Notes: generated from the sequence alone by a model not told the origin. DNA of 64,000 nucleotides from Hanleya hanleyi (GCA_036873755.1 JAVTVY010025028.1:1-64000); one strand, 5' to 3'. Counted from the stretch's first letter, positions 16,381-29,102 are shown. A program made the numbers and translations.

Positions 16381-17744
16381 ACTCAGCTTTAATCTAATTA
16401 AACTGAGATTCCACGAAGGTAGCGTGTTGCCCCTAAAACACCCTCCGTTCATTGGTTGATACTTTCAACGGACAGTTCTAGCAATAACTCTACAGCCTTA
16501 ATCTGCCTACAAGGCCTGGTATGGAGATAGGAGTACCGGTATATAGAACTGTATCATGGAGGATGGCTCATTCACATTCATAATTTGGCCTGTGTTCGGC
16601 TCCATAACAAGCACGACAAGTAGAAAACATCTGTGTTGTTGACATGATTAAAGCTTGATGAATCTTTTGATTGAAATGATATATATTTAACATTTAATTT
16701 ATTTCTACTTCCGAACATTCTCATTTTCTTGACGGGGAATATTAAAAAAAATATTAAAACAAAACAGACAAAATATACAGAGATTATACATGTGAAGCTT
16801 TCCTGTTTTATTACTCGGAAATACGCTAGAACGCGTCTCCGGCCATCTAAGCCGGGAGCTTCCGGGGCAGGCGGCCCCTGGACCCTCGCCTATTTCTGCT
16901 GTGATAGTGCCCCCCCCCATCACCAATTGCTTCCGTCGTGCCTGCATGTTCATATATCTTGAAGCACAAAGCGCTGACACAGACAGAACAGAACAGAACA
17001 GACCTATCGAAATGACGACTTCCGAATGAAAATTCGCCAATATTGCCCATTTAACAGGTAGAGTAAAAGGTATACTCCTCCATGTTAACGTTTTTAAAGA
17101 ATATTTTGCAATTCAAGCTATGAACTGTGAATTTTTGTACTAAGAATTTCTGTTTGAGGCTTCCACACACACACACACACAATCACTTCTCGTACGGTTT
17201 TGATCAAACTCTTCGTCAAAATCTGAGAACAATGAAAAACTTCAATATCGTTTATTTTTGGCGAAAAAATAATTTGTATGCTGACGCTTCTATATAATAT
17301 AGAGCAAGTTGTTGTCCAGTTAGTCGCCTTGGAGATTCATGTTCATAGAGGGGGGCTCCGGCTCTCCCAGAGTAGTCCTAGAGGCATTGACTATCTCAAT
17401 GAGTACTGACGGACAGTGAATGAAAATCAGTTCAAAATAAATACATTTATTCGAGAATAACTGGTTACATGGTGAAATACTGACCCTGATATCCCAGAAC
17501 AAATTATATAACATAAAATCGAACATTATACAACATTACTATATGCATTGTTTCGACGACTCACCGTATTTCTTGATTTCAGGTCGGTGTCAGTTTCATA
17601 CCATGTAATAGGTTTTTCTCTTGGTTGTTCGTTTCATGTCCGCGTAATGTTGTAATGGCGTACCGTATGTTTCAATTCCATGCCGGGTACAAGTTAATAC
17701 GCCTTAGCTGCTATTTCAGTATTTCTCCATATACCAGTCAGTAG
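16381..17744. other. Intergenic DNA without supported genes
   Basis: The region holds a C-rich patch (16850-16920), a (gaaca)n run (16985-17005) and a (CA)n microsatellite (about 17164-17181). A 111-codon minus-strand frame (16705-17040) shows no recognisable domain, and its composition follows the local low-complexity sequence. Confidence 0.3.
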
Positions 17745-18181
17745 CCAGGTCGGAGGGAAGGACTGACTGGGATATATTTCCTAATTGGGATAAAATATCC
17801 CACTTTGGATATTGTTTTCATACTTCCCTGTTTACAAACTGGTATATTTTGCCAGTTATTCTGCTCGTAAAAGACATACAAGATAAGGGGGTGATGGGTT
17901 GTATTCTGCAACAACACAACACGTGAAAATAAAGCACGTAACTGCAATAATTTCTGAGAGAGAATGTCAGCAAAATTACACAATCGCATTGGCAGTTTTG
18001 TGAAATACAATCTAAATTGCTTTTGTAGCTTAGATGCCAAAATATGCCATTGCCGTGTAGTAAGAAAATCGGTCAAAATATCACAATTGGGATATACCGG
18101 TACATGTATTTCAATGTCATATTCTGGATTTAATGTCCTAAATGGTATTTGTGTCCCAGTTAGTCCTTTCCTCTGACCTGG
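17745..18181. mobile_element. 437-bp MITE candidate with TAG target duplication
   Basis: The left end 'ccaggtcggagggaaggactgactggga' and the right end 'tcccagttagtcctttcctctgacctgg' are imperfect inverted repeats of about 28 bp. TAG lies directly outside both ends (17742-17744 and 18182-18184). Interior arms share 'aattgggata'. A minus-strand frame of 152 codons crosses the whole element and probably reflects its structure, not a gene. Confidence 0.6.
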
Positions 18182-18184
18182 TAG

Positions 18185-19429
18185 AACTTCGTTCATTTCA
18201 GGCCGGTGTCGATTTCCCTGCCAGAACTCTTTACCTCGTGCGAGTAATGGTAAGCTCTGTCATATAAATTTGATATGCATGCCAGTTAGGTTTCCGCACT
18301 AATAAGATTGCATGCTATTTAAGTTTTCGCATTAATATGATCATATGGTATTGGTATTCCTTACAAGACTGATGTTCAGCGTATCTAGCTAGAAAACCAC
18401 TTTCTTTTATCTAAAACATGCCGAAGTAAATTCATATATAAACTGCAGGTTATATACCAAAAATCAATGTACCTGGTATATGTACCTAATACAAGGTACC
18501 TGGTGATATATATGCTAGGTACTCACTCCTTGTGACAAATAATGACTATGAGCTGTTTGTTACATGTTTATGTGTCGAAACGTGACCGCCACGATATGTT
18601 CATTTCAAGCTCGTGTCTATATGTACTTCTCTCAAGGACCGATAGCTAACTTAACGTCGTGTTACACAAAATGCATGTCTGATCTGTCCAGCATGTATAA
18701 TTACAGACGTATCGCCTTGTCATTTGGCAGGATATAAAGGGAATGCATGTAACAAGCTGCCAAACTCCTGTGTTAATTTGCCTGATAATTTGCATGTGTT
18801 AACCTAAATGTTCAATTGTATATACCCTAATTCGTTCTTTGGAAAAGAAACTTCCGTACGAGTTAAAGTACCGGGTCCATTGCATGCTTGTGTTATTTAA
18901 AGGTATTCATTTCTCGCCTGTGTTCATGCAATATATGTTTTGCCAACAGCGCGATGTTCATGTTCATTGGATATGTCTGTTTCACGCTTGAGTTAGAATG
19001 TAATGCGCATGCCCGCTACTAAAACATTCATTCATTTCTACTATTAACTTTGCTACTGATCAGTCGCATATCGCGATATAAATTGTGTATGGCCATTGTG
19101 TATATATGTATATGCACGCATCAGTAACATAGTTAACCTATTGCATGATTCGTCTAATTAGATTTTACGCATTGACATATTCATACACATGAGATTTTGA
19201 TTAGTTTTCTTCTTTTCTCTTTTTTTTCTATTTTACTTTTCAACATGCGTTACGTTTCCTGACCTGTCTTTTGCGATTGCACACTAAACATATATAAATG
19301 AAATCACCCTGCACAAAAGTTATGTATTGCACTATGAATTACGTATTTGTATTTATGTGTGTAGGGATTAGACGGATTAGATGTAGTATCGTCACGAATC
19401 TATTGATATAGTTTCGTACTGGTATTCAA
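18185..19429. other. AT-rich intergenic DNA
   Basis: I see only degenerate repeats of a 'gttcatttca.gc..gtgt' phrase (about 18190, 18598, 18907), which also occurs near 17580. No ORF here has coding character. Confidence 0.25.
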
Positions 19430-22400
19430 CTTAATGTATTTACTTTTTATTAAATGTTTTAAGATTCATGGAGGACGGGGGGCCTGCGACCCATTGCTAA
19501 TGATATTCACTTTAGCATTTACCCATTGTCCCGATAACTTTTTTTCAAAACTGTTACTACATTATTTGTCTATCTTCTCTCCACCTGAAATCTATCAGCT
19601 GTCATGCCAAACATTTACCACAAGTACTAGTAAACACCATTATACTTTCGAACCACGAACAATTGACTCGCACGATAACTGGAAACCTCATGGCGGATGA
19701 TATAACTATTCTCTCAGTAAATGTTAGGGGACTTCACTCGGACACTAAAAAACGACTTGATGTATTTAAACGATTGAAACAAACGAGCAGCTCGATAATA
19801 TGCATGCAGGAGACGCATGGCTCGCGACAAACGGAAAATCAATGGAAAAATGAATGGGGGCATAGATGTGAATTCAGTCACGGTAAATCTAATAGTACCG
19901 GCGTCGCAATTTTATTTAAAGACAACTTTGAATACACGGTGCACAACACCAAGACTGATAAGGAAGGAAGGTATATCATTCTCGACATTTCAATATCAAA
20001 TAAAAGGATTACGTTGGTGAACCTATATGGGCCTAATAATGACGAACCGGATTTTTTTAAAGGATTATTTAGGCAAGTGAGCACTTTTAACAACAGTTCA
20101 ATCATTGCCTGCGGCGATTGGAACCTTGTACTAGACTACACGACAGATACGCAAAACTATACTTCAAGAAATAATCAAAATGCCAGGCTGGCAGTCTTAG
20201 AAATAAAGGACGAATTAAATATTAATGACATTTGGCGTCAGTGTAATCCATCCACAAGGCGATTCACCTGGCGAAGAAAGACAGCCACTTGCATTAAATA
20301 GAGTAGGCTTGATTATTTTCTTGTTTCTGATGATATAGCGATATCACGTAACCGTCCGGACATTGGGATATCCTACAAATCTGATCATTCACTAATTTCT
20401 TTGAAATGTTGCTTTAGACAAATAGAGAAAGGTCCAGGTTTCTGGAAATTTAACACATGTCTGCTACAAGATCCGGATTATGTCACACTGATCAACAATG
20501 TTGTTAAAAAAACTATCCAGGAATGTTATGTATCCGGAGATATCGACGAACCTAGTTCTCTCAAATTAAATATTAATGACCAAGTCTTCTTTGAACTATT
20601 GAAAATTCAAATACGAAGTGCCACAATACCTTTCGCAGTAGCTAAGAAAAAAGCCACTAAAAAGCATGAAAAGGAAATAGAATCAGAAATCTTGAGTCTA
20701 GAAAAAAATATGGCTTCAGTTACATCCATAAAGGAACAAAACAGGATTATGGAAAGGCTTGAAAGTAAAAGAGCGGACCTGGAAGTTATTAGAAATCACG
20801 AAATAGAAGGATCAATTATACGTTCGAAAGCCAAATGGTATGAGAAAGGGGAAAGAAATTCAGACTATTTTTGTAACCTAGAAAAACGAAACTTTATTAA
20901 TAAAAGCATGTCAGAAATAATTAACAACCGTGGTGATCGAGTTATACTCCCCAGGGGAATTTTAGATGAAGGTATGTCATTCTATTCAACCTTGTACTCA
21001 AAACCGCCAAACGTAAATAGTGACAATGACAATAGCTTTCTGGATCATGAAACTAAACTAGATTATGACCAGCAACAGTTATGCGAAGGACAGTTAACAC
21101 TTTCAGAATGTTCGAATGCCTTGAAAAATATGAAGAACGGTAAATCACCTGGATCAGATGGATTTCCATGTGAATTTTATAAATTCTTTTGGAAAAGTCT
21201 TGGAGTCTTCCTTCTCAGATCAATTAATTATGCGTACGCAAATGGACATTTATCAGAATTTCAGAAACAAGGCGTAATAACATGTTTGCCAAAGGATGGA
21301 AAGGACCGTAAATACATTAAAAATTGGAGACCAATATCGTTGCTAAATGTGGACTACAAAATAGCATCATCTTGTATTGCTAACAGAATAAGAAAAATTC
21401 TTCCATCAATAATTAGTGAGTCCCAAAAAGGTTTTATAAAGGGTAGGTTTATTGGGGAAATTACGAGAATGGTTTATGATGTTATGATGTGCACTGAAGA
21501 GAATAACATACCTTGACTTCTCTTCCTGGTGGACTTTGAAAAAGCTTTTGACAGCGTCGACTGGGAGTTCATACAAAGAGCATTGCGGTCATTTGGATTC
21601 GGTGAATCGCTCTGTGGATGGATAGGACTGTTTCAAAGAAATTCAAAAAGCTGTGTGCAAATCAACAATTTTCTGTCTTCTTTTTTTGAACTGGAACGAG
21701 GGTGCCGGCAGGGTGATCCTGTATCCCCTTATCTGTTCATCATTGTCGCAGAATTACTAGCTATAGCTATAAAAAGACCCGGGTATCAACGGTATAAAAC
21801 TTGCCAATTCCGAAATCAAAATCATGCAGTATGCAGATGATACGACTTTGTTTCTAGATGGATCAAAAGAATCATTGAGGCGAGCCATGGGTATCCTGCA
21901 GGATTTTTCGAGTTGCTCCGGTCTTAAAATGAATATTGAAAAATCTATTATCCAGTGGATTGGAAGTAAAAAGGGTAACCCAACTAAATTGTGTGAACAC
22001 TACAGAATCAACTGGGATCCTGGAGGGTTTAAACTACTGGGGATATCTTTCAGCCCAGACCTGGAAGAGATGCCGGCTCTAAATTATATGCCAAAACTTG
22101 GGGCTATTAGACGCTTGTTAGGATCGTGGTATAAGAGAAATTTGAGTCCAATTGGAAAAATAACAGTTATTAAAACTTTCGCTTTACCACTTCTTACTCA
22201 TCTTTTCTCTGCTCTGCCTAACCCTCCCGACAATTTTTTGACCGAATTACAGAAAATGTTGTACGCTTTTATCTGACAAGATTAAAAGAAAAACAATTAT
22301 TTGCAGTAAACAAGATGGAGGGCTGAATATGAGACACATTCCGTCCTTTATTGATTATATGAAAATTAAATGGGTTAAACGTAGTGCAGCTCTCACAGAT

Positions 22401-23380
22401 TTTCAATCTGATATGATGTTCAAAATCTTTCCGAATATAGGTTCAACGGTCTGGGAGCTGAATATGGTTGGGTTGCAGAAAATCATTAAAAATGTTAAAA
22501 ATAAGTTTTGGAAGGATGTTCTCTTGGCCTGGATCAAGAATATGCATGGAGAATTGGCTGACTCAGGTACCATGGATGATTTGATATATAACTATGCCCC
22601 AATCTGCAATTGGAGAGAAATTAAGAATTGGCATTCAGGTGGGGTCAGAGTTCTGAGAGATCTAGTCAATCATAACTCTGAATTCTTATCTTTCCAGATT
22701 TTTCAGGGTAAATTTCAAACCAAGCCGAAAAACTGTTTAACTTATTACGCGGTTATTCATAGCATACCAAAGGATATTATGAGAAAACCCCAAAATCAGG
22801 ATTCAAAGGAGAAAAAGATACTATTTAAGCTCAAAACCCAAGAATGCTCCAAATTTATATACCGATCTCTCCTACAACCGGTTCAGGAAATCCCTCGCAA
22901 TAGCCAAATTAAATGGAATGATTTCCTGAATCCTACGAATATTAGTGAAGCTGAATGAAAACTCATTTACCAAAATCCCTTCTCTGTGACTACTGAAACC
23001 AAACTCCAATATTTTCAATTCCAGATAACGCATAACTACCTGGTTACTAACACACTTTTGAGTAAATGGGGAAAGGCAGAGTCGGACAGATGCAGTTTTT
23101 GCAATAATGATAGGGAAACGATCTTACATTTATTTTGGTCATGTATCCGTGTCAGACATATATGGGCTCAATTCCAGGCCTGGGCTGTAGAGATAAATAT
23201 TGCATCTGAAATGGACCTCTCTCACAGAGACGTGTTGCTGGGGAAAGCAGGTACAACGGCTCTGGTTAACCACTTACTTTTAATTGTAAAATCATGCCTG
23301 TACGGTTCCAGAAGTAGAGGTACAGTCCCCAGTTTCATGAAAATCGACGGTTTATCAAAGCTTTATTCGATCAAATAAAT
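19430..23380 (+). mobile_element. Tx1/L1-like non-LTR retrotransposon, nearly full ORF2
   Basis: The element carries an APE endonuclease, a reverse transcriptase and a C-terminal Cys/His domain in order. The 5' limit is not defined by any repeat and no ORF1 was recognised. The 3' side ends at a TA/TG microsatellite (23390-23470). The clade is judged from the thumb region (LLGSWYKRNLSPIGKITVIKT) and is tentative. Confidence 0.8.
19690..23378 (+). pseudogene. LINE ORF2: endonuclease, reverse transcriptase, Cys/His domain
   Basis: Endonuclease motifs are in order: SVNVRGL, MQETH, LYGPN, CGDWNLVLD, SRLDYFLVS and SDHSLI. Reverse transcriptase motifs follow: VDFEKAFDSVDW, GCRQGDPVSPYLF and YADDTTLF. 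A late CSFCNNDRETILHLFWSC Cys/His motif is near 23091-23144. Breaks are a TAG at 20299-20301, a TGA at 21514-21516, a frameshift around 21775-21825, a frameshift near 22270 and a TGA at 22956-22958. All catalytic motifs remain, so the copy is fairly young but dead. The protein would normally nick target DNA and copy the RNA at the nick. Confidence 0.85.
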
Positions 23381-24960
23381 GGGTGTGTATATATGTGCGT
23401 GAGTGTATATATGTATGTGTATGTGTATATATATATATATATATGTGTATATATTTTTGTATATGCAAGTATTGCTTATTCGGGATTATTGGATAAAACC
23501 CTGTAAGCCCTTGGCCATGTGGGTAATGTAAGGGTTTATGTAAATCATGGCTTAATAACGCAATAAATGCCCAGTGGAAAATCCAGGGCTTACAGGAAAA
23601 TAAAAAAAAAAAACCCAAAAAAAAACACACCGGAGATGGGATTATTTTATCACATAATGAGATTTTCACGAAATGCAGATAACGTAATTCGATGAATTTC
23701 TCTCAAGGGCATTCCGGAAATACCTCTAGATCTCTGTAATTGTCATTATCATCCTGACAATATGTGCTTCATTACCTGAAATATTAACATTTGTTGTTGT
23801 GGGGAGAGCTGATATCCAAATGAGGAAATCAAGAATGTAAGAGAGCCCTGTTCGGTAAACCCTGGAGTTAACCGGTTTGGGCATTTATTCTACTACTAGC
23901 CACCACTTTTATATGATACCTATAAAGGCTAACAAGAGAGATGACAATGGGAAATGTTCGCCTATGACTATGATGCTACAAATTGTATCTGTAAGCATAT
24001 TATGTCAACTGATGAAAATATACAGCCACTATTTCAAAAAAAAAGAAAAAAAAAAAAGAAAAAAAGAGAGATTCATGTTCCCAAAAATTCGTAATGAAAA
24101 CTTATTCCGTCGAAATCTTTCTTTTTAAATTTAACGAAATTCGGACAATTTTAGTCATGAAATTAGCTTTCATGAATTGGCGAATCATTCCATATTATGG
24201 TTCATTTGGTGGTCTAGATAACTGGAATATTAACATCTGACGTTTTAATGTGTTTTTTGGAGGGGGGGGGGAGAAAAATAAATTTCTTGAAGCTGGTGAA
24301 TGAAAATATGGGTTTTAAAAGCCACAAGGGTGAAGTCATGTCTGATGACATGTCTGGATACATATGTGTACTGTGGACGTATATTCTATGAAGATATTAT
24401 AGATTATTTCACCGACTGGCTACGGTGGATGTAGGCGGGTGATAACTGGCCTTAAACCTGAAAACAGGCCCATATCCCTACCAATTCACTAACGAATTGA
24501 TACCAAAGGATACATGCAAAATTATGTACTATACATGATTTATACATGTAATGCTGACCCCGTTTTTATTATACCGTCAAAATCATACGGTATCTGGTTT
24601 CGTTTACTGAAAGTTTAGGCACAATAGCGCTGTTAGAAATGCCAGATTTAACCAGCTCGCTGTTTGTACTCAACTAAAGCCGTTTGTTGTGCTCGCTTGA
24701 ACTAAATAGGCCACGGCGCCGGGAAAGAAAATAGAAAGACGGCGTTAAAGATGCATGGGTTGCATTTTCCGGTTCCATACATAGTGCAGTATTTTTAAGA
24801 TCCCAAACGAGAGAGTTATAGCCCTTGTTGTATTTGGGTGTTTGGGTGACCTACATTTACATGTTGAAAATTCGGCTCAAATGGGCATTTTAAAGCAAAT
24901 ACAAACATTTTCAGTGTTGAAATATTTATTTAATATCTAATCCTGAAGATTTTATGTTAA
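23381..24960. other. Microsatellites and intergenic DNA
   Basis: A TG/TA microsatellite (23385-23465) follows the LINE. There are A-rich runs at 23600-23630 and 24032-24066 and a G-run at 24262-24271. No supported gene. Confidence 0.4.
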
Positions 24961-25069
24961 AATACAAAAGAAGAAACGGTATATAACATCAAACGGCGAA
25001 ACCGCCCTGGTGATGGATGTGTCCTGCTGGTGGATGTTCTACTGGTGGATGGGGAGCTGTTGAGTACTG

Positions 25070-25420
25070 ATGCATCAAACTCCGACTGACGCGTACGATA
25101 CCGACCTTTGCTTTACTGGTCACCGAGTCAGCGCCCGACTTTCCAAAAGTGAAACCATTTCCGGCCGTGCAGTTGGGTCACTGCCTTGGAACAAAAACCA
25201 GCCCAACACCCCATCCGACGTATGCAAACCAAACTGTTTACCATTACAGATCAGAAACTGGTCCTTGGGGTATTCGCTCAAGCGACTGACCACAGCCTGC
25301 GTTGGGAACTACAATTTCAACGGTGGTATGGGGACACCCATTCTACTTCAAGCATTTCAACATACACGTTGTAGCCCTGCATGTGGATGGACAACAGTTT
25401 CCAGCACAACCCATCAGAAG
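25070..25420 (+). pseudogene. Old relic of a Polinton major capsid gene
   Basis: The sequence aligns in patches with 9145-9560 of the left element. Matching patches include 'aactccgactga', 'ccaaaagtgaaacc', 'aaaaccagcccaacaccccatccgacg' and 'ccctgcatgtggatggacaacag'. Frames are broken many times by indels. It lies in the same order before a protease relic, so it is a separate, older Polinton insertion. Confidence 0.7.
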
Positions 25421-25539
25421 TCACTAGAATCACTTTGCGGCAAAGGGTCAAATCGACCAGGACGAAGGATTCCACATAGATCGATAGACCTATTGTGACG
25501 GGTACACGTGGCGAAGTTACTGCCTGTTTGTATACTAAT

Positions 25540-25720
25540 TCGTGGCCGTGAATACCGTTAACGCGTACCCTGGGCACACTGGAGGCCGAAGACCGGAAGG
25601 CCGGGAGGTGCTGGTGTATGACTTTATTAAAGACCGTAAAAATGTACAAGCCCCATTCTGATTTTCAAGTGGTTGTTCTCACGTTGTTGAAACAATCTCA
25701 TCCAACACCCTGGATTGTGT
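25540..25720 (+). pseudogene. Relic of the 3' end of a Polinton protease gene
   Basis: 'aggccgaagaccggaaggccgggaggtgctggtgtatgac' and 'aatgtacaagccccattctg' followed by 'tggttgttctcacgttgttg' match 10262-10475 of the left element. It has one copy of the 'tacaagcccc' unit where the left element has four. Confidence 0.65.
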
Positions 25721-26153
25721 GTTTTACTGGTAGTATGTATACTATGTGATGGTATAACATGGGTGGGATTCGAAAACACGCCCGCATGCGCAGATCTGCG
25801 CCTGGCAGGCTACTGGACCCAGATGATCCTATCGAACACATATTAGTACAATTGTGTATGGATCATAGTCATCTGGTCCTCTCATATGTTGAGTTTATTT
25901 GTTCTGTATATGGCGAGATTCTGCTGATGGACGTTTCGTCCCCGAGGCTTACCCTCTCTATAAATCATTGTGATTGCAGTTTGTGACTAAGCTTAATATG
26001 GTGGTGAATAAAGCGCTTTGTGAGTGTCGGGCGTCACAGACTTCTAAATACTTGCATTCTACTAATATTTCCCCGTTTTAGTCGTTTCTTCGATTCGTAT
26101 CAGCGAATGGATCTTTTCGGCGTCATAAACGGTCACACCATGGGTCAGAGGCA

Positions 26154-26351
26154 ATGGACGAATGCGAGGAATGTGGACACATATTCAAACGGGTCAGTCA
26201 GTTGCAGCGCCATCCCTGTGCAATCCATCCCGAGGAGCCAGTCCGACTACCTTCCATCCAGTTTACATATACGGTCTGCAGTGCGACTTTTGATCGTGTA
26301 GACAATTTACGCCATGAAAGGTTAGTCATGATCTGTACATACCAAATTTGA
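26154..26351 (+). pseudogene. C2H2 zinc-finger Polinton protein, N-terminal relic
   Basis: The frame gives a C-x2-C-x12-H-x4-H finger (CEECGHIFKRV...RH...H) near the N-terminus, then a second degraded finger-like segment. Fingers of this type start a common Polinton protein (compare 33531-34123). A TATA-like 'ctataaat' at about 25959 and another short open frame (25759-25986, unrecognised) precede it. The remainder of the gene is not visible; a satellite array follows. Confidence 0.45.
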
Positions 26352-27700
26352 ATGAATCCGTTCCGTCCTTCCAATTGCTGGTCATGAAGCACAATTTAAA
26401 GTTGGCCCCAAAGTGGTTCCACCTTCAGCCTATGTGGACGAAAAGCGACCCAGTAACATCTTGTGACATACTATCCGCATTCCAAATTTGAAAAGAATGC
26501 GCTATGCCATTCTAATTTATTGCCCGGAAAAGAATTTCAAGTTTGGCAGCCAGGTGGCCCCACCCATAGGTGTATATGGACGGAACGGAGTACCAAGCAA
26601 CATATTGTCGCAAGATATCGATATACATGTACCAAATTTGGAAAGAATCCATGAAGCAATCTATTTTATTTTATTTATTTATTTATTTATTTTTTGCTGT
26701 GGAAACGAAATGTTAGGCTGGAAATTGGAAATTTGGAAATATGTGAATGGACTGCGACTCCAAGCGACATATTGTGGCATGATATTTACACATCAAATAT
26801 GGAACAAAATCTGTGAAGATTTTCTAATTTTATTGTCCAAAAACAAAATTCCACGTAACGCCTTGTTAGATGAAATAACAAGTGAGATATTGTGGCGCTC
26901 AATCAATTTTGTGAAAACAAAATTTCAAATTGATCTACTGTTGGTACCACCTATGGGTATGTGTGGACGGAATGCAATTACAAATGACATCATGTGGCAT
27001 GATATTCCACGTAACATCTTGTTAGATGAAATAACAAGTGAGATATTGTGGCGCTCAATCAATTTTGTGAAAACAAAATTTCAAATTGATCTACTGTTGG
27101 TACCACCTATGGGTATGTGTGGACGGAATGCAATTACAAATGACATCATGTGGCATGATATCCGCACACACCAAATTTGGAAATAATATGTTATGTCTTT
27201 CCAATTTTACTGTCCCAACACAAAATTTTAACTATTGTCTTCCAGATGGTACCAGAAATGGGTGTGTGTGGACGGAACGGTATACCAAGCTACATCTCGT
27301 GGCAAGATATCGATATAATAAATTTGGAAAGAAGCCATAAAAAAATCGTATTGTTTTTGTTGTGGAAACAAACTTTTTAGTTGGCCTAAAAATCATTCAA
27401 TTTCTCTCCATTTTTGAAAAGCATTCCCAACCGACAACTTGTAGAATCATTTGGAAAGAATCCGTTATGTCGTTCTAATTTTAATGTATAGAAACAAAAT
27501 TTACAGTTGAACCCAGGTGGCGCCGCCTTTGCGCATGCAGATGTTGACGGGAAGCAATCCCAAGCGTCATCTTGTGACATCATATTCACATAGCAAATTT
27601 GGAAAGAATCCATTTAGTCGTTCTTATTTTATTGTCTGGAAACAAAATCGCGAACAACATCTTGATGCATGTCCAAATCCTATCCGGGAAAGCGGATAGG
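26337..27700. repeat. Diverged satellite array, units of about 140-156 bp
   Basis: Units recur with 'ccaaatttg(gaa)agaat.c', 'ttctaattttattgtc..gaaacaaaattt', 'ggt(a/g)..acc.atgggtgtgt.tggacggaa..' and 'agcgacat.ttgtggcatgatat'. Boundaries fall near 26345, 26484, 26634, 26795, 27174, 27325 and 27595. Open frames across it (such as 26488-27186) are products of the repeats. Confidence 0.7.
26851..27162. repeat. Recent 156-bp tandem duplication inside the satellite
   Basis: The unit starting 'ccacgtaac' at 26851 is repeated almost exactly from 27007. The units are far more alike than the other members of the array. Confidence 0.85.
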
Positions 27701-28216
27701 ATTCGTCCGGAGGAACTGTTTATTGACGGTGTAGAAATCAAAGACTCGTGAGTATTTTAAGAAATAATGGTACGATGTTCACTACATGAACTGAACTCAG
27801 ATTAACGAGATCGACCTGCTGACGAACTGAATTGCGAATCCACAAGTCTTAGTAGGGCCTACGGTTTACTATCGAAGCCCGAACACTGAGAAAAATATCT
27901 CTCTTATTCCCGGATACTGTACTGATCGGACACTATGAAAAAACTCATTGATGTCCGGATACTGTACTGATCTGCAAATTTTTACCTAATTAGTATGCAC
28001 AGCCGTGGGACCAGACGTTTTGTAGTATTTAGATATATGTTGTCCAGGGTTATTTTATTTTCATTCACTTTAAACTTACTTTCTCATACTCAGCCTACGA
28101 TAAATTAGCATGCAATAAGAATCTACAGATCGAAAGTAAAACACATACTCTCACCTTAGACTTGATGTATTTCGCTTCTTTTGTTAATGAGAAAACTACT
28201 ACACGAAGCCTGATTG

Positions 28217-28510
28217 ATCAAAACACCTTTAATGCAATTACAGTCTCGGACACAATGGTTGTTGCATTAGTAAAAATGCGAAACTTTGACAGAACAGCGT
28301 GGTTCTTGCAAATCAGATTAATTCTTGAGTATTTCTTTCAACGGTTCGTGAATCTTCGAAGAATTACCTGTTTTGTTAGCTTTGGTTGACAGTCTGACTG
28401 TATTGAAATTTGACTAATAGACCATTTAAGACGAAGTATCATTAATCTATGCAAACTCTTGGAAACGTCAATACGAATGAAAAGCGATTGTTTTTTTTCC
28501 AAGAAACTAT
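28217..28510. repeat. Inverted repeat, left arm
   Basis: This arm is the reverse-complement counterpart of about 30350-30640. Shared stretches include 'aactttgacagaac', 'ttcttgcaaatc', 'gaattacctgttt' and 'atcattaa.ctatgcaaa'. The arms enclose about 1.85 kb. Confidence 0.65.
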
Positions 28511-28795
28511 CGATGGATATCTTTTCGATTTAAAAATGCTTGCAAGCACATTGTAGCCAGTCGATACTGATTGGTATGCTGGATTTCCACGTCGAAAGTC
28601 ACATCTTGGCGTACAACGTCAAAGGTATGCTACTCAGAAAGTTTTGTTGCAAAGAAATCGGGCTATTGTCAATTTATTTTCAGAAACACAGATTCCAACA
28701 ATCTAGGTAAACCAAGATGGTAAATCAGGGGAATAATATTCCGTGATATTATATCTGAATTTACTGAGATTGAGATTCCAATCGCTTTAATTGTA

Positions 28796-29102
28796 CTCTC
28801 TAAAAAAGTTGAGTGAAATTTCAATCAAGTAAGAGTGGAAATTCATCCCACTCAATACTTGAGTGAGATTTTTACTCAACTTGAGTTACTTTTCACTCAA
28901 CTTGAGTTAAATGCACTCAACTTGAGTGACATTCACTCAAGCATAAGAGTGGAAATTCATCCCACTCAAGTTGAGTGAACTTAAGTGCTTTTAACTCAAG
29001 TTGAGTGAAACGTAACTCAAGTTGAGTGAAAAGTAACTCAAGTTTGAGTGAACAGGTATTCAAACTTGAGTGGAACAGTTCACTCAAGTTTTTTTTAGAG
29101 AG
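28796..29102. mobile_element. MITE with CTCTCTAAAAAA termini and internal ACTCAA/TTGAGT palindromes
   Basis: The 307-bp element starts CTCTCTAAAAAA and ends TTTTTTAGAGAG, flanked by TA at 28794-28795 and 29103-29104. The interior is built from repeated ACTCAA(C/G)TTGAGT palindromes and a duplicated 'aagagtggaaattcatcccactcaa' block. No coding capacity. A related right end ('ttttagagag|ta') occurs at 41012-41023. Confidence 0.85.

Noticed and set aside
16705..17040. A 111-codon minus-strand ORF
   Set aside because: No domain, composition shaped by a C-rich patch and an A-rich tract, and no splice or promoter support.
17738..18196. A 152-codon minus-strand ORF
   Set aside because: It coincides almost exactly with a MITE candidate and has no recognisable domain.
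23355..23669. A minus-strand ORF over the TA/TG microsatellite
   Set aside because: Low-complexity IYIYIYTHTHT text follows from the microsatellite.
26488..27186. A 232-codon plus-strand ORF
   Set aside because: It lies in a tandem satellite and repeats the same segment because the DNA does.
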